From CAYVIB01 sp964451365 (GTDB taxonomy: Bacteria > Pseudomonadota > Gammaproteobacteria > Pseudomonadales > Cellvibrionaceae): a stretch of 64,000 bases of DNA. Location: the NCBI GenBank assembly GCA_964451365.1, contig CAYVIB010000016.1:1-64000 (forward strand), written 5' to 3'. A program made the translations under genes and the position numbers. Positions 53,811 through 63,210 of this stretch are shown one piece after another (position 1 is the first letter of the stretch; each line of letters begins with the position of its first letter). The notes under the pieces were generated by a model. The model was given only the letters and a program-made list of their open reading frames with translations. It had not been told where the DNA came from and did no database searches.

Positions 53811-55040
53811 ATGAAATCAATTTATAGGCGATTTCTCAGGTTATTTTTAAGGTTTGTATCCCGTCTTGGTATCTCTAATTCTTGCGATAATCTTCTTAGA
53901 GTTTCTCGTCATGATAAAGTGAAGAAGCATGTGGTAATCTCTGCAAATACCTCTTGGTACCTCTATAATTTCCGCAGAGGAACGATAAGCAATTTAATAA
54001 GTAGCGGTAATTCAGTCACGGCTGTATCTCCCGCTGATGAATATACTGATAGCCTCCTCAGGCTTGGCTGCTCTCACCTAAACATCTACATTGATCGTAG
54101 TGGACTTAATCCTATTCATGAAATAAGAACAATCTATTCATACTTTTTGGTATATAGAAAGCTTTCCCCCGATGTCGTTCTTAATTTTACACCTAAAGTA
54201 AATATTTACAGTACAGCTGTTGCAAAACTATTTGGTATAAAAGTAGTAAACAATATTGCTGGACTAGGGACATTGTTCATTGACGAAAAGATGGGATCAA
54301 AAATCGCCACGCTACTCTACCGTGCCACTCAGCCTTTAGCGGACTACATATTCTTCCAAAATAACGATGATTTAGAATTTTTTAAAAGTATGAATATCAT
54401 CTCGAAATCTAACCGTTATGAAAGGCTGCCTGGTTCAGGAGTTGACTTAAAATATTTTTCGATTGCGGAGGCGCCAAATGATGAGCCCGTCCGATTTATT
54501 CTGGTGGCGAGAATGATAAAAGAGAAGGGCGTTTATTTTTTTGTCGATGCAGCGAAGAAGGTTAAAATCCGCTATCCACTAACTCAATTTTATCTTCTGG
54601 GACCGATTGACGATTTATCATCGAGCGGTATCGATCGACATGTTATAGAGCAATGGGAATCGGAAGGAATTGTTAGTTATTTGGGCGTTACTGACGACGT
54701 GCGCGAAGTAGTTTGTCGTATGGATTGTTGTGTTCTCCCTTCCTACTATCGAGAGGGCGTGCCTAAGTCATTGTTAGAGGCTGCTGCGATGGGAAAGCCG
54801 ATTATAACCACAGATAACGTAGGCTGTAGAGAGGCGGTTGTTGATGGCAAGAGTGGATTCATTGTTGATCCTCGAAATGTCGATGCTTTGGTTTCTGCTA
54901 TGTACTCAATTATAGAGCTTGGACATGAAGGAAGACTTAAAATGGGTAGGTGTGCAAGAGAATATATTGAAGGTGTGTTTGATGAGCGCCGAGTAATAGA
55001 TAGGTATCTACATGTTGTGGAGCACGTATATACATCATGA
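53811..55040 (+). CDS. Glycosyltransferase family 4
   Basis: GT-B fold transferase of 409 residues in O-unit assembly at the cytosolic face. Acceptor-side N-terminus: VVISANTSWYLYNFRRG; donor-side: FILVARMIKEKGVYFFVDAA and EGVPKSLLEAAAMGKPIITTD with the E-x7-E pattern. It resembles PglA/CapM-type HexNAc transferases. The ATG overlaps none upstream; its stop overlaps the wzy start by four bases (ATGA). Confidence 0.88.
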   Translation: MKSIYRRFLRLFLRFVSRLGISNSCDNLLRVSRHDKVKKHVVISANTSWYLYNFRRGTISNLISSGNSVTAVSPADEYTDSLLRLGCSHLNIYIDRSGLNPIHEIRTIYSYFLVYRKLSPDVVLNFTPKVNIYSTAVAKLFGIKVVNNIAGLGTLFIDEKMGSKIATLLYRATQPLADYIFFQNNDDLEFFKSMNIISKSNRYERLPGSGVDLKYFSIAEAPNDEPVRFILVARMIKEKGVYFFVDAAKKVKIRYPLTQFYLLGPIDDLSSSGIDRHVIEQWESEGIVSYLGVTDDVREVVCRMDCCVLPSYYREGVPKSLLEAAAMGKPIITTDNVGCREAVVDGKSGFIVDPRNVDALVSAMYSIIELGHEGRLKMGRCAREYIEGVFDERRVIDRYLHVVEHVYTS

Positions 55041-56356
55041 TTGGTAGAGGCGTAAGTTTTCATAGGCACTTTGTCGTAGCTGCCAGCTTTTTTTGTTTGA
55101 TTTTCTCCTTTCGTGTCCCCGTGCTTCACAATTCTGCTGTTCTTGTTGGGATTGTATTCTTACCTTACTGTGTTTTGCATATAAAGCGTAGCTGGATAAA
55201 ATCAATGCTCTCCTATCCAGGAGTTATAATGCTAGTTTTTATGTATGCCGTTTTGGCTATGTTGATATTAATTTATGGAATATTGCATGGAACTTACGAT
55301 TTTTCTAGACTGGATTCCGTAGCATCAAACTTGGTTACGTTGTCCTGCGTGATTTTTTTTTCATCATATTTTTATAACATTTTTCGTAATGAAACAGAAT
55401 CTAATTCATTACTTATTTTTAGTCGCTATATCTATTACAGCTTTTCAATACAAGCTATGGTAATAACTGCGAGCCTTCTTTCCCCTGCGATCCTAGGTCT
55501 GGTACAGCGTTTTCAGATCTCATCCGATGTGGACCGAGCATTGAAATATGAAGGTGTGCGAGGTCTTGCGTTAGCTGGTGGGCAATTCTTTCCATTGTCA
55601 TCCGCATTTGCAATAGCACAAATATTTTGTGCTTATTATTTAATTAAAAAACCAAAGATGAGCATGTTAAACGTTTTATTCATGGCTGTAATAGGGCTCG
55701 CAGGCTTAACGGCTGGTAGAACATCGATTATTGGAACTTTTGTCGCGATCACATTATTTATTTATGCAGGATTGTTGAACGGGCACCTTAAGAAATTAGT
55801 AAAATATTTGGTTGTTTCATTTGTCTTTTTCTTGTGTGGGATTGTTGTAATAGCACATTCAAAATACAGTGATTTAATTTTTAATACATTCTTGCCTTTT
55901 GCGTTTGAATATATATATACATACTTGGATACAGGGAGTGCAAATATAGAATCTACGTCTGTGCTATCAGAGATGTATTGGAGAATACCCGTCGCGGAAT
56001 TTCTCCTTGGCTACGGGCGTTACATAAATTCCGATGGAAGTACGTTCATGTATACTGATGGCGGTTATATGAGAAATTTACTTTTTTTTGGGCTGTTTGG
56101 GACTTTTTATTTGGTAGTGTCTCAATTGATTATATTGAGCATGCTTTGGCGAAACCAAGACGAACATTTAGCAAAGGTAGTCCTTATATGTCTAGTATGT
56201 ATGCTTTATTTGCTTCATATCAAAGGAGACGTCTTGCTTCACTTGGTGACAATTCAAACAATAATTTCATTATTGCTGATAGCAGTTTTATGTAGAAATT
56301 GTTCAGTCTTAACAGAAAGACGAGGAATTCTGTGCTCTCAAGTATTGTTAATTTAG
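55037..56356 (+). CDS. wzy: Wzy-like O-antigen polymerase
   Basis: 439 residues with about eleven or twelve hydrophobic segments and a larger periplasmic loop (about 275-345, including SANIESTSVLSEMYWRIPVAEFLLGYG). AGLTAGRTSIIG resembles the conserved RT/S motif near periplasmic loops in Wzy/WaaL-type proteins. Assigned by topology and position before wzx, because these polymerases share little sequence. Very AT-rich. Confidence 0.75.
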   Translation: MIGRGVSFHRHFVVAASFFCLIFSFRVPVLHNSAVLVGIVFLPYCVLHIKRSWIKSMLSYPGVIMLVFMYAVLAMLILIYGILHGTYDFSRLDSVASNLVTLSCVIFFSSYFYNIFRNETESNSLLIFSRYIYYSFSIQAMVITASLLSPAILGLVQRFQISSDVDRALKYEGVRGLALAGGQFFPLSSAFAIAQIFCAYYLIKKPKMSMLNVLFMAVIGLAGLTAGRTSIIGTFVAITLFIYAGLLNGHLKKLVKYLVVSFVFFLCGIVVIAHSKYSDLIFNTFLPFAFEYIYTYLDTGSANIESTSVLSEMYWRIPVAEFLLGYGRYINSDGSTFMYTDGGYMRNLLFFGLFGTFYLVVSQLIILSMLWRNQDEHLAKVVLICLVCMLYLLHIKGDVLLHLVTIQTIISLLLIAVLCRNCSVLTERRGILCSQVLLI

Positions 56357-57564
56357 CGGGCAGTCAGCTTGCGCAGATCGGATTCAGGTTTGTTGGTTTT
56401 TTCTTGGTCGCGGCTTCTTTGTCTGCTGAGTATATAGGTTACTACACTTTCGCTCTGGCAGTTTCTGCATTTCTAATTAATGTTGTTTCACTTGGTGGGT
56501 ATAATCTGCTTATGCAGCGAATTGCTGAATGCCAGACGCCTGTGTCTAAGCTTCTTATGCAGGAGTTCCGGCTTTATTTCTATGCGATAGTCGTAGTCTT
56601 CCCGACGGCGGCAGTTGGTATCTACATCTATGGTTCAAAAATTCCTTTTTTTGAAGTATTTGTTATTTTGATCGTAGATGTTTTTCAGAGTGGAATTCTA
56701 TTTATATCTACCGCAGTTTTTACTGCTACTGGAAAGATACGAGAATTGCGGAATCTGCGGATTGTATATTCGCTTACATTTCTTTTTTCCGGGATAATTT
56801 TTTTCGTTTTTTTCGAAATGTTTTATCAGTGGGTTATTGTATTTTCACTATTGGCTTTAATAAATTCTCTCATTGGTTTTAAATATTTGTTGTTGCAGTA
56901 TCCGTTTGTGGCTAACCAGCGCGATTTCGAACCAATTTTGGATCGAATAGATGTGGGAAAATGGTATTTTGCTTCTTCAACAGCTAGAGCTATGGTGCCG
57001 CTCATGGATAAGTTAGTCTTCTCAATTTTTGGCGACTATCACTCCTTAGGGTTATATGCGGTTTCCGAAAGAATAAATATAGCTTTGATGGCGCCAGCTA
57101 CAGCGGTAAACGCTATTTTGGAGCCACGATTCTTTCGTTTGAGAAATAGCTATTCACAAGCTATTAAGCTTTGGATTAAAAATATATTTGTTGGCTTTGC
57201 CTATTCATCGGTTGTTTGTGTTTTGATTCTTCTCTGTATTCCTATGGTGAAGATAACGTTTCCACAAGCAGCACCGTACCTAGACGTCTTGAAGATTGCG
57301 ATTTTCCTGTTGGTATCACAGTCACTCTATTATCCCTCCCTTAATTTTCTTAACGGTGTTGGCCGTCAGAAACTGCGAATAATGTTTATCATTCTTGGAG
57401 TATTATTTTTTTTTGGTTTTGTGTTTTTTCTTCCAGATAATGTAAAAGTTGTTTCTCGTATAATTGTTTCTGTTTTTTTTTCACAATTTATTATTTTTAT
57501 ATTAACAGCTTGTTTTATTGTAAAGGTATATCATGATTCGAGAAGAGCATCTTCGAGAGAGTAA
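56332..57564 (+). CDS. wzx: Wzx-type O-unit flippase
   Basis: 410 residues from the GTG at 56332, preceded by GAGGA at five bases; an in-frame TTG at 56299 would lengthen it by 11. MOP-superfamily topology of about twelve helices; N-terminus LSSIVNLAGSQLAQIGFRFVGF and the GYYTFALAVS segment are typical. Moves the lipid-linked unit to the periplasmic face. Overlaps wzy by 25 bases and the next gene by 32. Confidence 0.85.
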   Translation: MLSSIVNLAGSQLAQIGFRFVGFFLVAASLSAEYIGYYTFALAVSAFLINVVSLGGYNLLMQRIAECQTPVSKLLMQEFRLYFYAIVVVFPTAAVGIYIYGSKIPFFEVFVILIVDVFQSGILFISTAVFTATGKIRELRNLRIVYSLTFLFSGIIFFVFFEMFYQWVIVFSLLALINSLIGFKYLLLQYPFVANQRDFEPILDRIDVGKWYFASSTARAMVPLMDKLVFSIFGDYHSLGLYAVSERINIALMAPATAVNAILEPRFFRLRNSYSQAIKLWIKNIFVGFAYSSVVCVLILLCIPMVKITFPQAAPYLDVLKIAIFLLVSQSLYYPSLNFLNGVGRQKLRIMFIILGVLFFFGFVFFLPDNVKVVSRIIVSVFFSQFIIFILTACFIVKVYHDSRRASSRE

Positions 57565-58975
57565 GCTATTGACGGAGGAAAGGGTGTCAGCAAGACACCT
57601 TTTAACAAGAACGCGTTTCGATATGGGGGCTAAGCTTAGTTTGGGATCCTTACTTGTAAAATCGATTGATGTAAAGTCGACTTTGCAGTGTAATACCTAC
57701 CGTGCGTTCTTGTCTCCAATTACAAGAGGAAAAATGAGCGAGCTTGGATCTAAAAAAGTTGGTGTGGAAGACTATTTGCGTTCGTTTGGTGATTTGGTTA
57801 ATTCGATTAAGGAAAACGGGTTTTATGAGGATGGATTTTCCATTCCAAGATCTGAAAATGGGGATATAGTAAACGGAGCGCATCGTGTTGCTATTTGTGC
57901 TTTGCTGTTTCCGAATTTTTTAGTTCCTACAGTAAAACTAAAAGAAGAATCTCTAGATTATAGCGCAACCTATTTTGGCGACGCAGGAATTGCTGAGCCA
58001 TATCTCGATAACGCGGCGTTGAGTCTGGTAGAGAATCTTGATGATGTATATATTGCCTGTATTTGGCCGTCATCAGGTGAAAAAGCTATTGATATTGAAG
58101 ATTTTTTGAGAGATAGATCGTTTTATAGGAAGACTGTTAAGTTAACCGAGCTCGGAAAGAAGAATTTGATGTTACATTTGTATCCAAATGAAGGTTGGAT
58201 TGGAACTCCAAAGGATGCATTTCGGGGACTGAATAATAAGATCCAGCCTTGTTTTGGTAATAAAGGAGAAGTAACATTTATTTTTTTTAGGGAATCTAGC
58301 CTGGAGAATGTTATAGCCATAAAGGAACTTGTGCGAGAAATGGTGGGTATTGGAAAGCATAGTGTTCACATTACTGATACTCGGCAAGAGGCGCTCATGC
58401 TTTCTAGAACGTTACTCTCATATGGTGGATTAAAAGTATTAAATAATGCGAAACCATGGAAGTTTCCAATATACTATTCTAGTCTCAAAGGCATAGCTTT
58501 AAGTTCTGGATCTTCTGGGTTGGATTATGCTTTGACCGGAAGTGCATTGATGGGGCTTTTGGGTGAGCGCCCGCCGTCAGATATTGATTATATATCTCAT
58601 GATATTCTTGAATATAATATCAAAAATACAGAGGGACTGTTGGCGCTCTCACGTCACGATTCAGAGTTGCGCCTTTATCCTGATAAGGTAGATAGACTAC
58701 TAGTGGATGGTTATAACTATTTTTACTTTATGAATGTGAAATTTCTATCTGCGAATATAATTTACCAGATTAAGAAATCTAGATATGAGCGTAAAGATAA
58801 AGAGGATTTGATATCGCTAGAAAGGTTTATTGAGGACAAAATACCAATTTACGATATTTTTCTATGCGTTGTAAGAAGGGGGTATTCTAGATTTAGGTGG
58901 AGTATTATAAGTATGTTAAAAGCAGTAGGTCTTTTCAAGCTTGTATATAAGCTCTATAGGAAAATGTTGAGATGA
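57533..58975 (+). CDS. ParB-like / nucleotidyltransferase-like protein of the O-antigen operon
   Basis: 480 residues, not matched to a named enzyme. The ATG at 57533 has AAAGG seven bases before it. Residues about 80-135 look like a ParB/sulfiredoxin-type fold (YLRSFGDLVNSI, then DIVNGAHRVAICALL). Residues about 330-420 carry a Pol-beta-type nucleotidyltransferase signature: GSALMGLLGERPPSDIDYIS with G336-S337 and D350-x-D352. A basic, hydrophobic C-terminus (about 440-480) may touch the membrane. No signal peptide. Between wzx and a GT2 and translationally coupled to both. It may transfer a nucleotide- or phospho-linked substituent to the glycan; this is an inference. Confidence 0.6.
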   Translation: MIREEHLRESKLLTEERVSARHLLTRTRFDMGAKLSLGSLLVKSIDVKSTLQCNTYRAFLSPITRGKMSELGSKKVGVEDYLRSFGDLVNSIKENGFYEDGFSIPRSENGDIVNGAHRVAICALLFPNFLVPTVKLKEESLDYSATYFGDAGIAEPYLDNAALSLVENLDDVYIACIWPSSGEKAIDIEDFLRDRSFYRKTVKLTELGKKNLMLHLYPNEGWIGTPKDAFRGLNNKIQPCFGNKGEVTFIFFRESSLENVIAIKELVREMVGIGKHSVHITDTRQEALMLSRTLLSYGGLKVLNNAKPWKFPIYYSSLKGIALSSGSSGLDYALTGSALMGLLGERPPSDIDYISHDILEYNIKNTEGLLALSRHDSELRLYPDKVDRLLVDGYNYFYFMNVKFLSANIIYQIKKSRYERKDKEDLISLERFIEDKIPIYDIFLCVVRRGYSRFRWSIISMLKAVGLFKLVYKLYRKMLR

Positions 58976-59844
58976 CGCAGAAAGTAAGTATTATTTTACC
59001 TGTTTATAATGCTGCCCGTTACCTCCCTGAATGTATAGAATCATTAATTAAACAAACGTATGAAGAATTTGAATTAATAATTATAAATGATGGTTCCACG
59101 GATTCATCAGGTGATGTCATTGAACATTATCGTATGCAAGATGCGCGAATTAAAGTGTATGCGTGGCAGAACCGAGGGCTTATTGCATCTCTTAATAAAG
59201 CGATATCTGTCAGTGAGGGAGCTTATATAGTGAGAATGGATGCGGATGATATCGCACATGAAGATCGGTTAGCTAAACAAATTTCATATATGGAAAATAA
59301 TCCAAAGTGCGATGTTTTGGGTACTTCGGCAATAAAGATAGATATGTTTGGAAAAGTTATTGGTCGAATAAGCGTTCCTGTTGGAGGAAAGGATGTGGCG
59401 GCACATTTGATGATTAACTCGCCTGTTATTCACCCTTCTGTAGTATTCCGACGATTATCGGTCGATAAGTATTTATACAATGAGTTCGATCAACTAGCGG
59501 AAGATTATGGCCTTTGGCTCCGCTTGTATAATGGTGAGAATATACATAATCTGCAAGAAGCATTGCTTTATTACCGCATACATCCTGATAGCATCTCGGT
59601 AAAGCGCAAAAGAGAGCAATATTTAATGGCAGCACAATTGAGAAAAAAATATATCCTAGATAAATATATCCTTTGCGACTGCTGTATGAGAGAGGTAAAT
59701 ATTTTTTTGGATCTTAATGCCAGTTTTTCTATGGCAATGTTTGTTGTGTTAAGGATAAAAGTTAAGCACTGGAAACATATCAGCATGAAGTACTGCTTTC
59801 GTTGGATTTGGTCTGCTCTTAAGCTTAGGAAGCTATCAAGGTGA
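58972..59844 (+). CDS. Glycosyltransferase family 2
   Basis: GT-A fold, 290 residues. VSIILPVYNAARYLPECIES, IINDGSTDSS and the metal-binding RMDADDIAHEDR (DxD) are clear; VIHPSVVFRR and EDYGLWLRLY are further family motifs. The end has basic amphipathic helices. Starts inside the stop of the previous gene (ATGA). Confidence 0.92.
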   Translation: MTQKVSIILPVYNAARYLPECIESLIKQTYEEFELIIINDGSTDSSGDVIEHYRMQDARIKVYAWQNRGLIASLNKAISVSEGAYIVRMDADDIAHEDRLAKQISYMENNPKCDVLGTSAIKIDMFGKVIGRISVPVGGKDVAAHLMINSPVIHPSVVFRRLSVDKYLYNEFDQLAEDYGLWLRLYNGENIHNLQEALLYYRIHPDSISVKRKREQYLMAAQLRKKYILDKYILCDCCMREVNIFLDLNASFSMAMFVVLRIKVKHWKHISMKYCFRWIWSALKLRKLSR

Positions 59845-60419
59845 TACTGATGCATAGTGGTCGAAAGAAATTTAAGAGTTTAAGGTGCTTGATAGTGGCG
59901 TTGGTTTTTTTTATCTCAATGCTGCCGGCGTTTATTAGACGTTTGATGTATCAATTGTCGGCATCGATGCCGACAATTGTTGGCGTTGGAGTGAGATATG
60001 TTTTTTTAAAAAGCTTATGCCCAACCGTCGGTGATAATGTTTATATTGGAAGGTGGGTTGTTATCAAGGGGTTTGATAATCTTTGCATCGGCAGTGATGT
60101 AAGTATCCATGAGTTCTGTTATGTAGACGCATCTGGCGGAATATTTTTAGGAAATTCAGTTTCTATGGCGCATGGTTCTTCGTTAATTAGCTTTGAGCAC
60201 ACGTGGGAAGATATTTCAGTTCCAATAAAATATAACCCAATCGTTTATAAACAGATTAATATCGGTAATGATGTTTGGATTGGTTGTGGCGTACGCATAT
60301 TGGCGGGATCGGTGGTGGAAGATCGTTCCGTTATCGGCGCGGGAAGTGTGGTTAAGGGAACGCTAACGTCTAACGGAGTATATGTTGGCAGCCCAGCAAA
60401 GCTTATAAAGAAATTCTGA
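59841..60419 (+). CDS. Left-handed beta-helix acyl/acetyltransferase
   Basis: 192 residues, WbbJ/maltose-acetyltransferase-like, probably O-acetylates a sugar of the repeat. The GTG start overlaps the GT2 stop (GTGA) and follows AGGAAG by eight bases; ATG at 59850 is an alternative. An N-terminal hydrophobic segment precedes hexapeptide repeats (VGDNVYIGRWVVI, IGSDVSIHEFCYV, IGNDVWIGCGVRILAG, VIGAGSVVKG). The end VGSPAKLIKKF is typical. Confidence 0.88.
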   Translation: MILMHSGRKKFKSLRCLIVALVFFISMLPAFIRRLMYQLSASMPTIVGVGVRYVFLKSLCPTVGDNVYIGRWVVIKGFDNLCIGSDVSIHEFCYVDASGGIFLGNSVSMAHGSSLISFEHTWEDISVPIKYNPIVYKQINIGNDVWIGCGVRILAGSVVEDRSVIGAGSVVKGTLTSNGVYVGSPAKLIKKF

Positions 60420-60434
60420 GTTTAAAGGTGCGAA

Positions 60435-61574
60435 ATGAAAGCTTTATTCTGTCATGATCATATGTTCTCCAAGTTCGGGGGTAACTTCTATTCGCCGGGG
60501 AAGCTTGATTATCAAAAGCTGTCTTATTACTGCAAGTTTTTTAGTAAGGTGATGGTGGTAAGCAGGTCGAGAGACGTTTCGGTAATTTCAAAATCACTAC
60601 AAATTGCGACAGGGGATGGAGTTGAGGTTAAGTCGTTGCCGAATATTGCGTCAATCCATGGATTATTATATATAGCATCTATACGCCGTGCTTTGAAATC
60701 GATGATCTCGAATACGGATGCGGTTATTGTTCGCATTCCAAGTGAAATTGGCCTAATGGCTGAATCGTTAGCAAGAGAAGTGGGTAAGCCTGTTCTATGT
60801 GAAGTTGTGGCAAGCGCATATGATTGCCTGTGGAATAGAGGAGATATTGCCGCAAAGTTATATGCACCTGTTCTGGAGCGAAGAATGAGAAAGGCTTGTT
60901 ATCGCGCAAGATACATAACTTATGTAACCGAGTCGTACCTTCAGGGTTTGTATCCTACACGTGGCGTATCAGCGGGATTATCTGATGTAGATATTACGTC
61001 AGTCGGAACTAGTCGCAGCTTCCCAAGTCGAAAAAAATATAGTGTGAGCGTGATCGGGAACCCAGATTTAAAATTGAAAGGAATCAGAGTTGCCGTTAAA
61101 GCGTTAAAAATCGTTCGATCAAAGGGGTACGATGTTATTTTGCGAGTACTAGGTGGGAAGGGGGAAGGTTATGTGGCCCAATATGGCAGTTTGCCTGATT
61201 GGGTTGTTTTCGACGGTATTGTCGTTGGGTCAGAAAATGTTATTAATTGGTTGGATAGAGCGGATGTTTATGTTCAGCCGAGTCTAACAGAGGGGATGCC
61301 TCGATCACTCTTAGAAGCAATGAGCAGGGGGATACCATGCTTAGGATCTAGGGTTGGCGGCATAACTGAATTACTGCCCCAAAATGCTAGTTTTCGTGCA
61401 GGGGATCATGTGGGTATGGCTGAATGTTTGGTCAGATTGTTATCAGATAAGCAACTTTATATAAAGTCATCTGAGCATTCAATTAATACCGCTACTCCAT
61501 ACCTGAGAAATCAACTGGGCATCCGTCGGGATAGTTTTTATCAACAGTTTCGGAATTATTGTAACACATTTTAA
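60435..61574 (+). CDS. Glycosyltransferase family 4
   Basis: 379 residues, second GT-B enzyme of the locus. SVIGNPDLKLKGIRVAVKAL (donor domain start) and EGMPRSLLEAMSRGIPCLGSRVGGITEL mark the nucleotide-sugar site. AAAGG precedes the ATG. Last gene of the AT-rich operon; no terminator hairpin follows before the remnant region. Confidence 0.88.
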   Translation: MKALFCHDHMFSKFGGNFYSPGKLDYQKLSYYCKFFSKVMVVSRSRDVSVISKSLQIATGDGVEVKSLPNIASIHGLLYIASIRRALKSMISNTDAVIVRIPSEIGLMAESLAREVGKPVLCEVVASAYDCLWNRGDIAAKLYAPVLERRMRKACYRARYITYVTESYLQGLYPTRGVSAGLSDVDITSVGTSRSFPSRKKYSVSVIGNPDLKLKGIRVAVKALKIVRSKGYDVILRVLGGKGEGYVAQYGSLPDWVVFDGIVVGSENVINWLDRADVYVQPSLTEGMPRSLLEAMSRGIPCLGSRVGGITELLPQNASFRAGDHVGMAECLVRLLSDKQLYIKSSEHSINTATPYLRNQLGIRRDSFYQQFRNYCNTF

Positions 61575-61664
61575 ATTTAAAGGACTCTGAATTTGAAAAG
61601 TAAGCGCTAAAAAAAATAAGAAAAAAGATAAAGGACACCCATAAAATTGCATGGGCGCTTTATG

Positions 61665-61793
61665 ATGAATGGCGTTTTGTTAAGTGCCGGTTACCCAGTC
61701 ATAAACGTTCCCGCGAAACGCCAGTTGGAATTCAACGAATTAATGTTAAATTTTTATAGTCCCGGCGATGAATCTGAAATGAACATCTGGTAA
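61665..61793 (+). pseudogene. 42-codon remnant, possibly a Fic-like C-terminus
   Basis: Encodes MNGVLLSAGYPVINVPAKRQ followed by LEFNELMLNFYSPGDESEMN and a stop. The pattern GYPxxxxPxxxRxxF is like the end of Fic-family proteins, but no HxFxxGNGR motif is upstream, so only a fragment remains. Weak assignment. Confidence 0.3.
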
Positions 61794-61952
61794 TCCCCCC
61801 ATTTTTATGCGTTCATGTGTGGATCCACGGCTTGAAAAAATAATGGTGTAGTGATGACAAAGCGTAAGCGCCAATCCAACCGTGTGCGTATTTTTAGGGT
61901 AAGACCAAGTATCATAATAGCGCTTTATTGCTGTTGCAGGGGGCATCAATTA

Positions 61953-61983
61953 AAAACCAGCCGGATAACTCCGGCTGGTTTTA
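61953..61983 (+). terminator. Terminator-like hairpin
   Basis: AACCAGCCGG-ATAACT-CCGGCTGGTT flanked by A-run and T-run; could act in both directions, between the fragment and the transposase remnant. Confidence 0.7.
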
Positions 61984-62019
61984 GCGCGGGCCACGTCTCG
62001 CGGCTGCCCATTCAGGACA

Positions 62020-62427
62020 TCACCTAAAAAGAGAAAAGGGGTTCAGCATCAGCAGCGGTTAAAACAAGAATTAAAGCTGGATAAATTCCCGGAAGCGCCG
62101 TTAATGGCATTTGATGGTAGTGGCCACACGGATATTCATCAGGCATTGCCTTTCACGAAGGAAGACTATTTTGACTTGGTGGATAAGACAGGCCGCATGA
62201 TTCGCGAGGGAAGGCGGGGATTTATTACTGAATCTGTGCCGACGATTATATCGCGTTTTGGCATTGAGCCGGATAAGTGGATTAATCACATAAAACAGTT
62301 TGGGCGTAGCTACGGTGAAGGCATTGGATCGCCGGAGAAATTAAAAGCCTATGCATTAATTTTTGACAGGCACTGTGGAAAAGGGGTGAGTTGTTCGAGG
62401 GACGTTTACTTGCTCAATTCGCGATAG
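62020..62427 (+). pseudogene. C-terminal remnant of a Y1 (HUH) REP/IS200-like transposase
   Basis: The frame is open from 61969, and recognisable sequence runs from about 62020: HQQRLKQELKLDKFPEAPLM, then AFDGSGHTDIHQALPFTKED, then LVDKTGRMIREGRRG. This is the C-terminal half of the large Y1-type transposases common in this group. The catalytic half (HUH and Tyr) is missing. The last 20 codons look frameshifted. An ATG at 62104 is only an internal codon. Confidence 0.75.
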
Positions 62428-62512
62428 AATAAGTTTTGGGTTTTGTTATTATCGCGTCGCTTCTATTTTGCTGGTGCGATTTTAACCTTTTGTGCGTTCA
62501 GTGAGTTGAAAA

Positions 62513-62929
62513 TCAGTCCGGCAGTAAGATATTTGAAAATGGGTGGTGATTTTTCCAACGATAACTTTGAAAATCCCGCTGGTCTGTCGAAAGTATCCTT
62601 CCCTGATTCAAATAATTCGCCGCTATTACAAGCGATGCGTCGGCAAGGTCCATTGGAAGGTCTGAATATTTTTCCATTAGATTTTGCAATTCAGGGACGT
62701 GTTGCTGTTGGATCTCAAATACCCGCACATTTTGTTGAATTTGTTGTAAAAATAGTAGTTGTGCGTGATTGCTCAAGCGGTTAAGCAGTAGATGGCATGT
62801 TTCTGTTATTACTGGCCAGGTTGTAATTAAGTCCTCATTCAGTTGGAGGGTAACGTCGAGTGCTCTTTGGTGCCAGCGGTCTTTTTTATTGGCGAGCGCA
62901 AGCCAATATCCGGTGTCACTGAGTATCAT
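62513..62929 (-). CDS. PIN-domain toxin (VapC-type)
   Basis: 138 residues, likely an RNase. The acidic metal-binding residues of the PIN fold are visible: Asp5 in MILSDTGYW, Glu in WPVITETCHLL, Asp in DLADASLVIAA and Asp in ILSTDQRDF. It overlaps the antitoxin gene by 14 bases. The + strand frame 62443-62784 is its shadow. Confidence 0.9.
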   Translation of the reverse strand: MILSDTGYWLALANKKDRWHQRALDVTLQLNEDLITTWPVITETCHLLLNRLSNHAQLLFLQQIQQNVRVFEIQQQHVPELQNLMEKYSDLPMDLADASLVIAANYLNQGRILSTDQRDFQSYRWKNHHPFSNILLPD

Positions 62930-63176
62930 GTTTAGCGTTTAAGTCTTGAAGGCTGTATTGTTTATAGTTGCTGGCCAGGTCTTCAGGCCCTTCCGCGCAG
63001 CCAACGAAACCACTCGTAACGAGGGATTGAATTTTTTTTTCCGCTTGCAAATGGCTCTTTTCATACATGATGTCAATGGCTTCCTTTACCACGTCCGAAA
63101 TGCTTAACTTCAACTGCTTGCGCAACTGTTCAAGCTTTTCGCTGTGTTCTTTATCTAAACGAGCGTTGATGCGCAT
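62916..63176 (-). CDS. Ribbon-helix-helix antitoxin (VapB-like)
   Basis: 86 residues from the ATG at 63176, with GGAGG eight bases before it; the frame up to 63227 crosses the operator. MRINARLDKEHSEKLEQLRK and SISDVVKEAIDIMYEK form the RHH. The C-terminus DLASNYKQYSLQDLNAKHD is the expected toxin-binding part. First gene of the pair. Confidence 0.9.
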   Translation of the reverse strand: MRINARLDKEHSEKLEQLRKQLKLSISDVVKEAIDIMYEKSHLQAEKKIQSLVTSGFVGCAEGPEDLASNYKQYSLQDLNAKHDTQ

Positions 63177-63210
63177 AGTTACCTCCGACTTTGGCTGTAA
63201 AGTAGCATGT

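Larger units (their letters stand above)
61575..62019. other. 445-base decayed region after the O-antigen operon
   Basis: No intact gene. Around 61630 it holds GGACACCCATAAA, a sequence I associate with flanks of Y1-type transposase genes in marine gammaproteobacteria (from memory). A short in-frame fragment at 61665-61793 and a terminator-like hairpin at 61953-61983 lie inside. Confidence 0.6.

Noticed and set aside
62443..62784. 113-codon plus-strand frame
   Set aside because: Lies opposite the PIN-domain toxin, whose acidic residues and overlap with its antitoxin make the minus strand the coding one.
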